A stretch of DNA of 64,000 nt, from contig OX637353.1 in the NCBI GenBank assembly GCA_951799405.1, positions 11,656,001 to 11,720,000 on the forward strand, in the 5' to 3' direction. Position numbers and translations under genes: made by a program. Source of the stretch: Agapetus fuscipes. Taxonomy: Eukaryota; Arthropoda; Insecta; Trichoptera; Glossosomatidae. Within the stretch, counting starts at the first letter, position 1; every line of letters begins with the position of its first letter. Positions 40,598-50,164 of this stretch are shown here, in pieces. Under the pieces are notes generated by a model. The model did no database searches. It had not been told where the DNA came from and saw only the letters and a list, made by a program, of their open reading frames with translations.

Positions 40598-41228
40598 ACA
40601 TGTAGTTAAAGATATTTTTTAACCTTTCTATTTAGATAAATAGTAAATAAACATATCTCTTTAAGAAACAAAAACAACAGGTTTAGGGTAAAAAACGCTC
40701 TAAATATTGAATTTCATAGGAAAGTTGCAAGAGTTGCAGGACTTTAATAGATTGATGCAAATGGAATAGAAAGAGAAGACGGTTTTTGAGGGATCACGTT
40801 GACTACATGGATGAGGTTTTCGTATTTCTGTGAAGTCAAAAGCTATAGCACAAAGCTCAAATGCCATTCATGCATGATGGTTTTGAGTTTCGATGTCCCT
40901 CATGCTAAACTGTTGCATGCTGAATGTTCTTGTCAAGTCCATAGCAGGATTTTCTAGAGTATGATGTTTAATGAATTTGGTGTTTTTTTCTTCTTGTATC
41001 GCAAGGATTCCTTTGTTTGAAGGACCTCTTCACTTCTGGGTCTCATTGCTCCCTCAGCGGAGATTTTCTTTCGCCTTTCATGCCAAGATACCGGCTTTAT
41101 CTAATGAATAGAATTTTCTCATCTCCCACAATGAGGGGAATAAGAGAGCATCGTCTTATGTACTCATAAGGAGTTTGCTTAATTTTATCAATTCAACGAA
41201 AAGCTGCTTTCTGTCCGTACTTGTAACT
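40597..41228. other. unassigned stretch
   Basis: No gene or shared repeat was recognised. Confidence 0.35.
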
Positions 41229-41293
41229 GTAACTCTGCCACCATTCCGCTAGAGCCTCCAATTCTTATCCTTACATACCTCTTTCAATTCCAT

Positions 41294-41457
41294 CCAGCCT
41301 TACAGCAACTGGGTCTTGCTTGAGTATTGGCGCTTTGTAGCGACGACCAAGCTCGTAAACATCTCTGCGGCACTACAACAAGTGTCATATACCCCTAGAA
41401 ACTTTGAAATTTAGGGAGTCTCCTGCACAGAATTTCTTAAAAATAAATAAAAATCAT
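41294..41457 (+). repeat. hybrid SINE-A/LINE-tail, 5'-truncated
   Basis: SINE-A segment CAGCCTTACAGCAACTGGGT to GACGACCAAGCTCG, then TARLWN-LINE 3' UTR (CTGCGGCACTACAACAAGTG, GAGTCTCCTGCACAG) and an A-rich tail. It lies inside a LINE remnant. Confidence 0.82.
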
Positions 41458-41726
41458 ATCCATCACCTTTTTCGTGCATTTTCTTCTTTTACGCTCACTT
41501 TGTATATCCTATTCTTTCACAATCTCTTCAATCTGATCACTCCATACATTTTTCGGTCGTCCCTTACACACTTTACCTGTATACATACTGTGTCAGTCTA
41601 TCATTATTCATTCTTTCTACACGCCCAAATCATCTCATCACATTCTTTTGTACCTTAACTTTCACACCCTCTTTCAACGTACCTACATTCTTTCTTTACC
41701 CATTCATTCCTAACTCTATCTTTCAG

Positions 41727-41845
41727 ATTATTAAAAAATTCAATGGAATAAAAACAGAGTTTAAATCCACTTATTTATTATTTATAAATTTTTTCGCTCA
41801 AAAATTTTCGCCTAATGAGGCATCTTCAGAAGCAGAATTGTCTTT
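41727..41845 (-). mobile_element. 119-bp insertion with hammerhead-like motif
   Basis: Minus strand: CTGAAGA (41829-41823), T, GCCT-CATT-AGGC stem, GAAA. CTTTCAG occurs at 41720-41726 and 41846-41852, a 7-bp duplication interrupting the LINE remnant. Confidence 0.72.
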
Positions 41846-42049
41846 CTTTCAGAGTTTTCATGTCATGCTTCTCAAATGCTTCATTTCCACCGTACGAACT
41901 TAACACATTTATCCCCATCCAGCTGCCATTCCACTAGGGGTGGCCAGAATCTCCACTTTGCCATATCGATGCACACTTTGTTCATGCATGCTTTTCTATT
42001 TTTCTTAATTTGCAGGATTCGTTCGTAAAAAAAATCGTAGAAAAAAAAA

Positions 42050-42205
42050 AAATTGTCTTCGATGATAGCCCGAGTTATGGCTCAGGAGATACCGGACGGC
42101 CAGCGTCTACCAGGTCGCCCTACCAAAATATGTAAGAACAGCTGGTATTCTGCATCACAGGAGGGAGCTCACAGGAGGCACAGACAAAGAAGAAGAAGAA
42201 ATATC
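42050..42205 (+). pseudogene. possible LINE C-terminal fragment
   Basis: In one frame LPGRPTKICKNSWYSASQEG and an arginine-rich AAGAAGAAG end. GRP followed by a basic low-complexity tail is common at LINE ORF2 ends, but similarity is weak. Confidence 0.35.
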
Positions 42206-42288
42206 GTCTTCGTTGGGTTGATTTTTTGTATCTATTTTTATAAAAAATATTATAAGCAATAACTTACATATTATTCCAGCATCCCAAT

Positions 42289-42615
42289 GATGGACCGGTC
42301 CGTAGTCCGTAGTGGCAACACTTCGGACTCGTAAATGGAAGGTTGTCGATTTGGATCTCGGCGGAGCACAAAAATATACCATTTATATTTCGAATGTGCT
42401 CTTCGCTGGGTTGAAAAATTCATAAACCTTTACCAATGACCGGTCACCAAAGGTCCATCCAGCCTTACAGCAACTGGGTCTTGCTTGAGTATTGGCGCTT
42501 TGTAGCGACGACCAAGCTCGTACACCTCTGTGGCACTACAACAAGTATCATAGACCCCTGGAGTCTTTAGAATCTAGGGAGTCTCCCGCACAGGATTTCT
42601 TAAAAAAAAAAAAAT
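42289..42615 (+). repeat. hybrid SINE-A with LINE 3' tail, full length
   Basis: SINE-A head GGTCCGTAGTCCGTAGTGG (with a small duplication) and body through GCGACGACCAAGCTCGTAC. Then ACCTCTGTGGCACTACAACA, AGGGAGTCTCCCGCACAGG and poly-A. The usual SINE-A end (GCTCACCAAATAAATCA) is absent. Confidence 0.88.
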
Positions 42616-42890
42616 GATAGGTATCTGCCACATTCATATTTTATTATCGAATTATTAATTAAGTACTAAGGACTGTACCTACTTACTAGTCTTACTACTA
42701 TTTTCATTACCAGATGCGCAGTATTTCTACTTCAAAAAAAAACGTAGCACAAACATTTCCAAGTCACAAGAAACAAGTACTCGAAGTCTGCCTAAATCAA
42801 AAAATAGATCATATGAAAATGGTTAGTTGGTGAAAGACGTCCTTTGCGTTAGTCAGCCATAATTTACGACCGACCAGGGTTTCCTTATAA
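42615..42890. other. unassigned stretch
   Basis: No gene or shared repeat was recognised. Confidence 0.3.
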
Positions 42891-42894
42891 ACAT

Positions 42895-43080
42895 CACCCA
42901 AGTATACAACTCAACCGAAGAGTTTCACCAAAAATTCACAAAAATTAAAACACTCACTGGGAGCGCTGCTTTAGTGTTTATATATTTTTTTGATAAACTC
43001 TGTGCTTAAGTTTTGGGTAAATGGTTTGCACTGGGGACACAGTCCCTTTCTAGGGCCAATAAATTACAGCAAAAACATTA
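42895..43080 (+). repeat. weak dispersed repeat, copy 1
   Basis: AAAACACTCACTGGGAGCGC, TGCTTTAGTGTTTATATATT resemble 62085-62210 (AAAACGCTCACTAGATGTGC, TGCTTTAATTTCCATATATT). Confidence 0.45.
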
Positions 43081-43269
43081 CATGGTGAAAGGTGAGCCGG
43101 GGAAACAATTGCCTTAAAAAAAAACGTTTTTTCTTTTAATATTCACATCCGACTCGGAGTTCAGGAATGTGTGAGCTTTTTATGACCCGGAAGATAGTGA
43201 GTATATAAACTGTTTGTTGGAGTGTGAGCTTGAAATTTCTTATTTAGTTACTCGCTTAGAAATTGAGAT

Positions 43270-43488
43270 AAACGTAAGCGCAACTAAACTACACATAAAG
43301 TGTAACTTCTTGCCACGTTACCGTCGAAGGGTTTTGCATACATCGAGTGGATCTATTTATAAGTATTATTACAGGTAAAGGAAGCCGCCTTACGCCCAAC
43401 CACTTTAGTTGAAGTGGAGGTTTTTCAGGTACCAAGAGGGCTGGTACTCATTTCTTGTGAAGGCTGAGTACACCATGCCGAGATTGAG
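43270..43488 (-). repeat. SINE-C 3' two-thirds
   Basis: Minus strand, from CTCAGCCTTCACAAGAAATG to GTGTAGTTTAGTTGCGCTTA. Confidence 0.8.
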
Positions 43489-43509
43489 ATCATTCAAAGA
43501 AACTGAGCT

Positions 43510-43577
43510 GCACATTAAGAGTAGCTTCTTACCGCGCTACCCCCGAAGGAGTCGCATATGACGTGTGGAAGCCTAAA
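43510..43577 (-). repeat. SINE-C 3' end fragment
   Basis: Minus strand CGACTCCTTCGGGGGTAGCG, GGTAAGAAGCTACTC. It directly adjoins the minisatellite. Confidence 0.7.
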
Positions 43578-43579
43578 AA

Positions 43580-43975
43580 ATGTTTGTGTTGTTCTGTCAT
43601 GTGTCGTACTGTCATGTGTTGTTCTGTTATGTGTCATTCTATCATGTGTTGTTCTGTCATGTGTCGTTATGTCATGTGTTATTCTGTCATGTGTCGTTAT
43701 GTCATGTGTTGTTGTGTCATGTGCCGTTTTGTCATGTGTTGTTCTGCTATGTGTCGTTCTGTCATGTGTTGTTCTGTCATGTGTCGTTCTGTCATGTGTT
43801 GTTCTGTCATGTGTCGTTATGTCATATATTGTTCTGTCATGTGTCGTTATGTCATGTGTTGTTGTGTCATGTGTCGTTATGTCATGTGTTGTTGTGTCAT
43901 GTGTTGTTCTGTCATGTGTCGTTAAGTCTTGTGTTGTTTTGTCATTGTGCCGTTTTGACCTGTCACCGTGGGTAG
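43580..43975. repeat. 15-bp minisatellite, about 24 units
   Basis: Array of TGTCATGTGTCGTTC and TGTCATGTGTTGTTC units. Fifteen is a multiple of three and the unit lacks stops in several frames, so long frames open on both strands (Thr-His-Asp-Arg-Thr repeats on minus, Cys-Val-Val-Leu-Ser repeats on plus). These are not taken as genes. Units alternate CGTT and TGTT, hinting at a 30-bp higher-order unit. Confidence 0.92.
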
Positions 43976-44024
43976 GATGAACAGTTGGAGAATCCCCCAT
44001 GTGGCTGCCCACAGTATACCTGTA

Positions 44025-44150
44025 AGACATCGTCTGCAAGGAAGACCGCTACAGAAATGGAGAGATAGCTGGTGGCTTTCTTTCCAATGGGATATGTAAC
44101 TCCCGTTTGAAGGCAGATCAAAGATTTTAAACAAGATGAAAAAGAAGTAA
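44025..44150 (+). pseudogene. possible LINE C-terminal fragment
   Basis: One frame reads GRPLQKWRDSWWLSFQWDM, a stop, then KILNKMKKK. The GRP...W pattern and A-rich end suggest a LINE 3' end next to the minisatellite. Confidence 0.4.
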
Positions 44151-44570
44151 ACTTCATACATAATAACCGCATATTAATTCTAGAAACTGTTAATTATCAA
44201 TATTAAGTGAAAAACAGCATAAATCTGAGTAGGGAATGGAATTAGCTCTAACTGAATTTTTACTTAATTGGGAAAACCCAATTAAACTAAAAAGTGGATA
44301 TCTACATTAATAATAGAGTTGGTAGTTTGTGAAACAAAGTTAGTGCGGAATGTCGGCTTGCATCGGAATCCCGAAGTCTCACAAAGAGAATGGCATTAGC
44401 GCGCGTTTTATATTCACCAGACGATTTCGCACAAAGCTTTGTGCTGCGGTGATTATTAACAAAGTTAGATTCTGTCTATTAGCGGGCGATCGGCCGCGAG
44501 TTCATCTGCTTGTCTGTGCGAATGGGTATCGCTAATCTGCCAGTGGTGCGGAGGCGATACGTCACGATTC
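44150..44570. other. unassigned stretch
   Basis: No gene or shared repeat was recognised. Confidence 0.3.
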
Positions 44571-44572
44571 AC

Positions 44573-44630
44573 ATTCAACTAAGCTGTACATATGCTGTGA
44601 CCTTTTACCGCGTTGTCCTCTAAAGGCACT
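44573..44630 (-). repeat. SINE-C 3' end fragment
   Basis: Minus strand CTTTAGAGGACAACGCGGTA and GTCACAGCATATGTACAGCT. Confidence 0.6.
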
Positions 44631-45055
44631 ACAACGGCGTCTGCTCTGATGAAATATCCTCACTTATACCCCCTCCTCTCGCCACAACAAGGGCAACTCG
44701 TAGAACGGCTCACATTCAACCGTTTGCAGTCGATATCTAAACTATGAGAACTTGGTGTTTTCACAACTCATTCTTCTGCCAAACTGCCCGCTTATGGAAT
44801 GAGTTACCGGTATCTGTGTTTCCGACCCAATTTAACCTTGCCCTTTTCAAATCCAATCTCAATCGCCATTTCCTCTCAGTGTCTCAAAACAAAGCAACGC
44901 CACACACACCACAGCACTGCGCAGCTAACGGCCCTGCAACCGGACATGGACAACTGCCACATCACCAACACCTCTGCGGCACTATAACAAGTGTCATAGA
45001 CCCTTAGAGTCTCTCGAATCTAGGGAGTCTCCCGCATAGGCTTTCTTAAAAAAAA
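44620..45055 (+). pseudogene. LINE ORF2 C-terminus (TARLWN family), copy 2
   Basis: In frame from about 44744: MRTWCFHNSFFCQTARLWNE, LPVSVFPTQFNLALFKSNLN and RHFLSVSQNKAT. Upstream, another frame holds the SLIPPPLATTRATRRTAHIQ-equivalent. The 3' UTR CACCTCTGCGGCACTATAAC, AAGTGTCATAGACCC, GGGAGTCTCCCGCATAGG and poly-A follow. The palindrome in GGGAGTCTCCC is conserved in the hybrid SINEs. Confidence 0.82.
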
Positions 45056-45067
45056 AAAAAAAACATT

Positions 45068-45172
45068 TAGTGTGTGAGACCTTCTTTTTACAGTAAAAGG
45101 GGCAGCCTTACACCAACGTGTTCAGTTGAATTGATGGTGTTCTAACTTCTAAAGAGGCTGGAGTGGAAGTCT
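45068..45172 (-). repeat. SINE-C middle fragment
   Basis: Minus strand ACACCATCAATTCAACTGAA, TTGGTGTAAGGCTGCCCC. Confidence 0.65.
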
Positions 45173-45264
45173 CGACGATTGCCAATAGGTCTAACCGTAT
45201 ATATTTGAAGATAGGATGGAATAAAATATGGTGGCGTACCAACAGCTGATATATTTTTATGCGG

Positions 45265-45485
45265 AACAACATGATGATGATGATGAGTTGTTGGTTTCTT
45301 TATAGCGCCGTTTCGTGATGTAGTCACTCCAAGGGCGCTGGTGCAAACGATGCCAGAAATCTGCTTGTCTTCAGTGCATTCCGGAACTTTCCATGGTCCT
45401 CTAGCTCTCTCACATGATGTGGCAGGTGGTTCCAGGCCAGAGGGCCAGCAACTGCAAATGCACGCTCTCCAAATATTGTGACGAT
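45265..45485 (-). pseudogene. CR1-like LINE 3' end with CAT-type tail
   Basis: Minus-strand frame: FGERAFAVAGPLAWNHLPHH, VRELEDHGKFRNALK, LGVTTSRNGAIKKPTTHHHH. The FGERAF.VAGP..WN.LP signature is that of CR1/L2-type ORF2 ends. The (CAT)n tail is at 45270-45284. Confidence 0.85.
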
Positions 45486-45574
45486 CAGTTAATCAGGAGC
45501 AGCCATGTTTCAAACATGTTTCAAATCGATGCAGTGAGATCTGCCGGCGGCCTTGGTTCTCAATTTATCTGCCA

Positions 45575-45713
45575 AAGCCTTGCCAGTATTTCATTTTGGC
45601 TTTGAATAAATATCGAAACTAGCAATCATTTCTAACACCCTCAGAAAATGGAATCGAACCCTAGTTTTCGGCATGGAATGCGAGCATTCCACCAATTGAG
45701 CTATCGGCCCAAA
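45575..45713 (-). repeat. SINE-C 5' half
   Basis: Minus strand head GGGCCGATAGCTCAATTGG, box B GGGTTCGATTCC and body to AATACTGGCAAGGCTT. Confidence 0.82.
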
Positions 45714-45895
45714 CATAATTGCTGTTATGCTGAATGAACCTTTTGTGACAGATATTTGGAACCGACATGAATTCTGCCCTGCTAATTGCAAACGCAGTAC
45801 CTACTACTTGCAAAATGTCAGTTTGGAGATTAACGAATGCTGCAGATCCTGTGTGTTAGTACTGCGTTTTTCCTTAAATAAAACACATAGGTCTA
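45713..45895. other. unassigned stretch
   Basis: No gene or shared repeat was recognised. Confidence 0.3.
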
Positions 45896-45899
45896 AAGA

Positions 45900-46022
45900 A
45901 TGAAAAAAAAACTGATTTTACTGACCGTGCAAAAGAGAAGAACGTTTTTCTCTACGTTTCGTCGGAGTCATATCCGACGTCTTCAGGAGACGTGTGTCCT
46001 CTATAAGGAGGACACACGTTCT
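45900..46022 (-). mobile_element. hammerhead-like unit with upstream hairpin
   Basis: Minus strand: perfect GTGTGTCCTC/GAGGACACAC hairpin, then CTCCTGAAGA, C, GTCGGA...TCCGAC stem and GAAACGT. TTCTTCTCTTTTGCAC and TTTTTTTTTCATTC follow. A sister copy is at 53165-53282. Confidence 0.7.
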
Positions 46023-46605
46023 AATAAAAACAAACATGGAAGTTATTTTTTTCAATATATATTAGGCCCAGGAGATGTCATTTTTGAAAAAAAGTGAACA
46101 TCTCAAAAGTGTCGACTACTGCATTTGCAATTAGCAGGGCAGAATTGTTGAACCCACCAAAAATAATATTTTTTTATGCTCCATCTGGAATAAAACCGAC
46201 TACCTTCCGAGTACGAGCTTGTAGCTTTAACCAATACCCAACAGACCGATATAATCACCTTACATATATTAAATCTGCTTCATTTTTTTCTTCTACTCTC
46301 GGTTTCTTTCCAGAAAATAATGAAACTTCGCCCCTGCAATCTATCCATATGAATGGATATCGTTAGGTGTGCAAATTTATCTCGTAAATGCTAAAATTCC
46401 AATTCTCAGTCCAAGTATCAATACAGACAATTATTTCATAGCACTGTGATTGCGGATAGAGAGGACAGTTGTTTTTTTTTTTAATTATTGAATGAATAAC
46501 TGACAATGGGATTTGCTTCAAAATATTTTTAATCAAATAATATTCCTAGCATACATACATACGATTTTAAAAAAACACTGAAATCATCGTTATCTTGTAA
46601 GGTCC
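46022..46605. other. unassigned stretch
   Basis: 46145-46235 has GCTCCATCTGGAATAAAACC and GAGTACGAGCTTGTAG, faintly like a minus-strand SINE-A head. Otherwise nothing. Confidence 0.3.
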
Positions 46606-46607
46606 AA

Positions 46608-46740
46608 CTATTCAAAATACTCTTCGGCTATGTGACGTCACCTATAGTTAATTCCCGATAATCAGGGGCTTCCTCTAGCGTACAGCATTTAGTCGACACT
46701 CGTGAGTCAAATATGGCACTGGCAATTTACTATTTTTCAT
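46608..46740 (+). repeat. dispersed repeat, copy 2 of 2
   Basis: CTTCGGCTATGTGACGTCAC, CTATAGTTAATTCCCGATAA and CGTACAGCATTTAG match 5222-5340. Confidence 0.65.
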
Positions 46741-47005
46741 AAATCTCCGTTCAACAATAAACATAAACACATAATAATACTGATATTAATTGTAGAAAAT
46801 ATTAATTGTTGTGATAATATTCGTAGAAATTACTTTTAAAGCTGAATTTGTTGCATAATAAATAAATGTATTAGGATTTTGACAAAAGATTTAACAGAAA
46901 AGAAAATTTGTATTGGTGAGAGACTATTGCCTCTGGGGGTAAGATTTGGAAGTAATCTTACCGAATGACCAGTTTTAATTTCGCCCCCTCTTCAATGTTT
47001 CGACA
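46740..47005. other. unassigned stretch
   Basis: No shared repeat was recognised. Confidence 0.3.
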
Positions 47006-47007
47006 TC

Positions 47008-47265
47008 TATAATCTTTAATCTATAATCTAAGTTGCAAGGATATATTCATTTAAAGCTCTCAGATGTAAGCCCACAAACCAACAAGTGTAGTTCGCGCTT
47101 ACAAATGCTGAATGTGTACTTACAAATAAAATCCAAACCTCAAATGAACATAAGCCCCACAACTTTTGCCGACCTTCCCTGAAACAGGGGTAACATTGGC
47201 AAAGTGAACCATTTTTTACAGTATGGGTGGTCAGCCTCATACCAACCTATAAGTCAAGGAATATG
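47008..47265 (-). repeat. 3' tail of the intact-frame LINE
   Basis: Minus strand from TTCCTTGACTTATAGG (47264) to ATAATCTATAATCTTTAATC at 47008. A spacer (47266-47376) shared with 10400-10540 links it to the coding region. It anchors the whole LINE-tail repeat family to this element. Confidence 0.9.
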
Positions 47266-47376
47266 AATAAAAAATTACATTTAAATATATAAAAGAAGAA
47301 AACCTTACAAAGAAATCTATACAAAAAAAGTCAGAAATTTCCTATGCAAAAAATGTAGCAAATGAATACACCAACA

Positions 47377-49152
47377 TTAAAAATCACCATTGCAGATTAG
47401 CCGCCACTTCTTCCTGTCCTTGCACACTTCTTTCATTTCATCCAGAGTCATAACCTTTTTCATGCAAGTCCTCCTTTTATTATGACTCTGGATATCCCAT
47501 TCATTCGCTATTTCAGAAATTTGATCCATCCATACTTTTCTCGGTCTTCCTCTACCACGACATCCATCTATTTTAGCAACATATACTTTCTTCGTCAATC
47601 TTTCATCACTCATTCTCTCCATATGCCCGAACCATCTTAACATACTTCTTTTAATCTTCACTTTCACACTTTCCCTTACACCACATTCTTCTCTTACAAA
47701 ATCATTCCTCACTCTGTCACTTCGTTTTTTCCCAATCATACTTCTTAGATAGTCCATTTCTACTGTATGGACTTTACTAATTTCTCTTTCACTCACCGTC
47801 CAGGCTTCACTTCCATACATCAAGGTTGGCACTAGTATACCACCGTGCACCGCCAATCTAACATTTTTTGAGAGATTCTGGTTCCTGGCGATGCTAGCGG
47901 TAGCACCCAGTACGCACCTGCCTTTCATTATTCTTCTTTCAAATTCACCGGTCATTCTTCCATCTTTTTCAAACTTACTTCCCAGGTATACAAACTCATT
48001 TACGACATCAACATTCATTCCATTAATTTTAAATTCATAATTCATACTTTCATCATCTCTTTCAAAAATCAATACTTTCGTCTTACTTGCATTCAACTTC
48101 AAATGGTTACCTTTCAAAGCTTCATTCAATCTAGAGAGCATTGTTTGCAATTCTACTGCTGAATCAGATACAAGAACTGCATCATCTGCATACAGTAGAA
48201 CACTCACTTTGCTCTCTCCTATCATCAATCCACAATCATTAAGTCGAGCATCTCTGACACACTTGTCCATGACTATGTTAAATAGCCATGGACTCATCAC
48301 ACATCCTTGCCTCACACCCTTATAAACTTCAAACCACTCACTATACTCACCATCAATACGGACACATGCCTTACTATTTTCATAGTTTGCATGCACCGCA
48401 CCTAGGAGAGCCCCATTCACTCCGTATGCTTTCAAAACATCCCATAACATACCTCTGTCTACTGAGTCAAAAGCCTTTTCCAGATCTACAAAGGCCGTGA
48501 ACAGCTTCCACCTCACCGACAATTGTTTTTCAACAAGTTGTCGTAGAGTAAAAATCTGATCAACACAGCCTCTACCGGCCATAAAGCCGGACTGTACATC
48601 GGAAATCCTTTCACTAGTAGTCAGAATCACATTTTTTATAATCACCTTACAGAAGACTTTTCCTGGTATACTGAGTAGACTGATTGGTCTGAAGTTCTGA
48701 CAGTCTTTTTTGTCCCCTTTACCTTTGTAAATGGGAACAATGACTGCCTTCCTCCAATCCATCGATACTACTCCTGCATTCACACAGAGCTTACATAATT
48801 CGTACATCCAATCTATCACACATTCACCTCCTGCTTTCAACATTTCACCATTTATACCATCAAACCCAGCAGACTTCCCATTCTTCAGACGTGAAATAGA
48901 CACTTTAATTTCTTCTTTCATAATATTCAATTCATTCGCTTCATCTATCTGTTCATAAATTCTTCTTTCACCCTGACCAAAAATTTCTTGAAAATAGTTC
49001 TTCCATCTCTTGCATACTTCTTCATTCTCCCATACCATCTCACTGGCAGCACTTTTGACTCCCGGAGTGGTCAATGCAGAAGATTTATTTCTATCCGCAT
49101 TGATCCACCTCCAAAATTCCTTCTTACTGTCGGTGAAACTTTTGTTAATCCT
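47377..49152 (-). CDS. 5'-truncated LINE reverse transcriptase, uninterrupted frame
   Basis: Non-LTR retrotransposon ORF2 that would copy element RNA into a nicked chromosomal target. The frame is open for about 591 codons, from just after an in-frame stop at 49153-49155. No ATG start is present, because the 5' part of the element is missing. Counting from the Leu codon at 49074, RT motifs are FRPISLLS (~128-135), FVDLEKAFDSVD (~195-206, catalytic Asp), RQGC (~255) and YADD (~295-298, catalytic Asp pair). A thumb-like region, YGSEAWTVSE (~420-429), RWFGHMERMSDERL (~480-493) and GRGRPRKVWMDQI (~507-519) follow. The N-terminal endonuclease expected for the class is absent. The simple-repeat tail instead of poly-A suits RTE- or CR1-like clades; the clade is not assigned. 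Upstream in-frame residues (KKEFWRWINADRN) extend homology to the truncation. It cannot be autonomous as it stands. Confidence 0.93.
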   Translation of the reverse strand, partial: RINKSFTDSKKEFWRWINADRNKSSALTTPGVKSAASEMVWENEEVCKRWKNYFQEIFGQGERRIYEQIDEANELNIMKEEIKVSISRLKNGKSAGFDGINGEMLKAGGECVIDWMYELCKLCVNAGVVSMDWRKAVIVPIYKGKGDKKDCQNFRPISLLSIPGKVFCKVIIKNVILTTSERISDVQSGFMAGRGCVDQIFTLRQLVEKQLSVRWKLFTAFVDLEKAFDSVDRGMLWDVLKAYGVNGALLGAVHANYENSKACVRIDGEYSEWFEVYKGVRQGCVMSPWLFNIVMDKCVRDARLNDCGLMIGESKVSVLLYADDAVLVSDSAVELQTMLSRLNEALKGNHLKLNASKTKVLIFERDDESMNYEFKINGMNVDVVNEFVYLGSKFEKDGRMTGEFERRIMKGRCVLGATASIARNQNLSKNVRLAVHGGILVPTLMYGSEAWTVSEREISKVHTVEMDYLRSMIGKKRSDRVRNDFVREECGVRESVKVKIKRSMLRWFGHMERMSDERLTKKVYVAKIDGCRGRGRPRKVWMDQISEIANEWDIQSHNKRRTCMKKVMTLDEMKEVCKDRKKWRLICNGDF

Positions 49153-49154
49153 TC

Positions 49155-49500
49155 ATTACATGAAACACATGCTGGTGTAATTAAGAATAATTAATAATAT
49201 TGCTGTGGTTTATTATATATACATTGTGATTGTGGAATAATAAAGTGTGTTTAAATGTTTGATTCCTTATCTGTTTTATAAGTGATATTATTAAGTGATT
49301 TGTAGCAGAGCCACAAATGGTGTGAGAGAGTTCTCCTGAGCACGGCTTGAGTCTTGAAGCGGATTTTGAACGAACGAAAAGTTAGCAGTGAATATCCTCA
49401 CATATTACAAACATCCTAATTAAATACTATCAAAAGAAAAACCCTCACATTTTGAACACATCATTACGTGAAATATATGTGTGGCTAGCATAATACAAGA
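49155..49500. other. unassigned flank of the LINE
   Basis: Contains GTAGCAGAGCCACAAATGG and AATAAAGTGTG words that faintly recall LTR ends, but no pair of termini could be defined. Confidence 0.3.
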
Positions 49501-49501
49501 T

Positions 49502-49815
49502 ATGATCGGTCCGAAGTCCAGTGGTAGCACTTCGGACTCGTAAATGGAAGGTTGTGGGTTTGAATCCCGGCGGAGCACAAAAAATATACCATTTATATTT
49601 TCAAATTTGTTCTTCGCTGGCTTGATAAATTCATACATCTTAACCAAAGACCGGTCATGAAAAGGTCCATCCACCTTTACAGCAACAGGGTCTTGCTTGA
49701 GAATTGGTGCTTTCTACAGCGACGACCAAGCTCGCACAGGGCTCTTGAGGTGTGATACACACAAAAACAGCGCTCACCAAATAAATCAGTTTAGATATAT
49801 TTTTTTTAAATGAAA
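49502..49815 (+). repeat. SINE-A, full length
   Basis: Head GGTCCGAAGTCCAGTGG, box B GGTTTGAATCCC, complete body and end GCGCTCACCAAATAAATCA. Confidence 0.9.
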
Positions 49816-49984
49816 ATAGAAAAAATATTAATTTTTATTCCACAAACTTCCTTTCACGACTGAATCACAATAATTATTAAATTGACTCAACTCTCTAATT
49901 AGTCAATTTTGTATGCGCGCCATGACGCGGGGTGTTTGTTAAATGGATATGACGACATGCCCATTGTTTCCCGCCATGAATGTC

Positions 49985-50070
49985 GTCTACGTGAAAACAA
50001 TAGCTCGGTGGTTGTGTGGTTGTACAGTCGGGGGACCTGTGTTCGAATCCCGGTAGAAAACTCCGAAAGT
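49985..50070 (+). repeat. tRNA-like sequence, fourth type
   Basis: ATAGCTCGGTGGTTGTGTGG (box A-like) and GTGTTCGAATCCCGGTAG (box B) are spaced like a tRNA gene. The acceptor arms do not pair well. It may be a tRNA pseudogene or another SINE head; only one copy was seen. Confidence 0.5.
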
Positions 50071-50164
50071 CAGCCCGCTCTCGACCCATCACACACACTT
50101 ATGCAGACTGACACATTTATTTTTATTTTTTATTATGATACTAAAAACAACAGCACATATTAAT

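Larger units (their letters stand above)
41230..41965 (-). pseudogene. LINE RT C-terminal remnant with two nested insertions
   Basis: Minus-strand pieces at 41230-41292 (LKEVCKDKNWRL), 41458-41719 (GRPKNVWSDQIEEIVKE, KRRKCTKKVM) and 41846-41965 belong to one 3' LINE fragment related to 6480-6935. A hybrid SINE (41294-41457) and a hammerhead-like unit (41727-41845) split it. Confidence 0.7.

Noticed and set aside
43515..44039. 174-codon minus-strand frame of Thr-His-Asp repeats, and overlapping plus-strand frames
   Set aside because: The frames are open because the 15-bp minisatellite unit has no stop in those phases. No non-repeat domain, no splice context, and competing frames overlap completely.
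47377..49074. Reverse transcriptase as a complete autonomous element
   Set aside because: No endonuclease domain, no initiator ATG, and an in-frame stop immediately upstream at 49153-49155.
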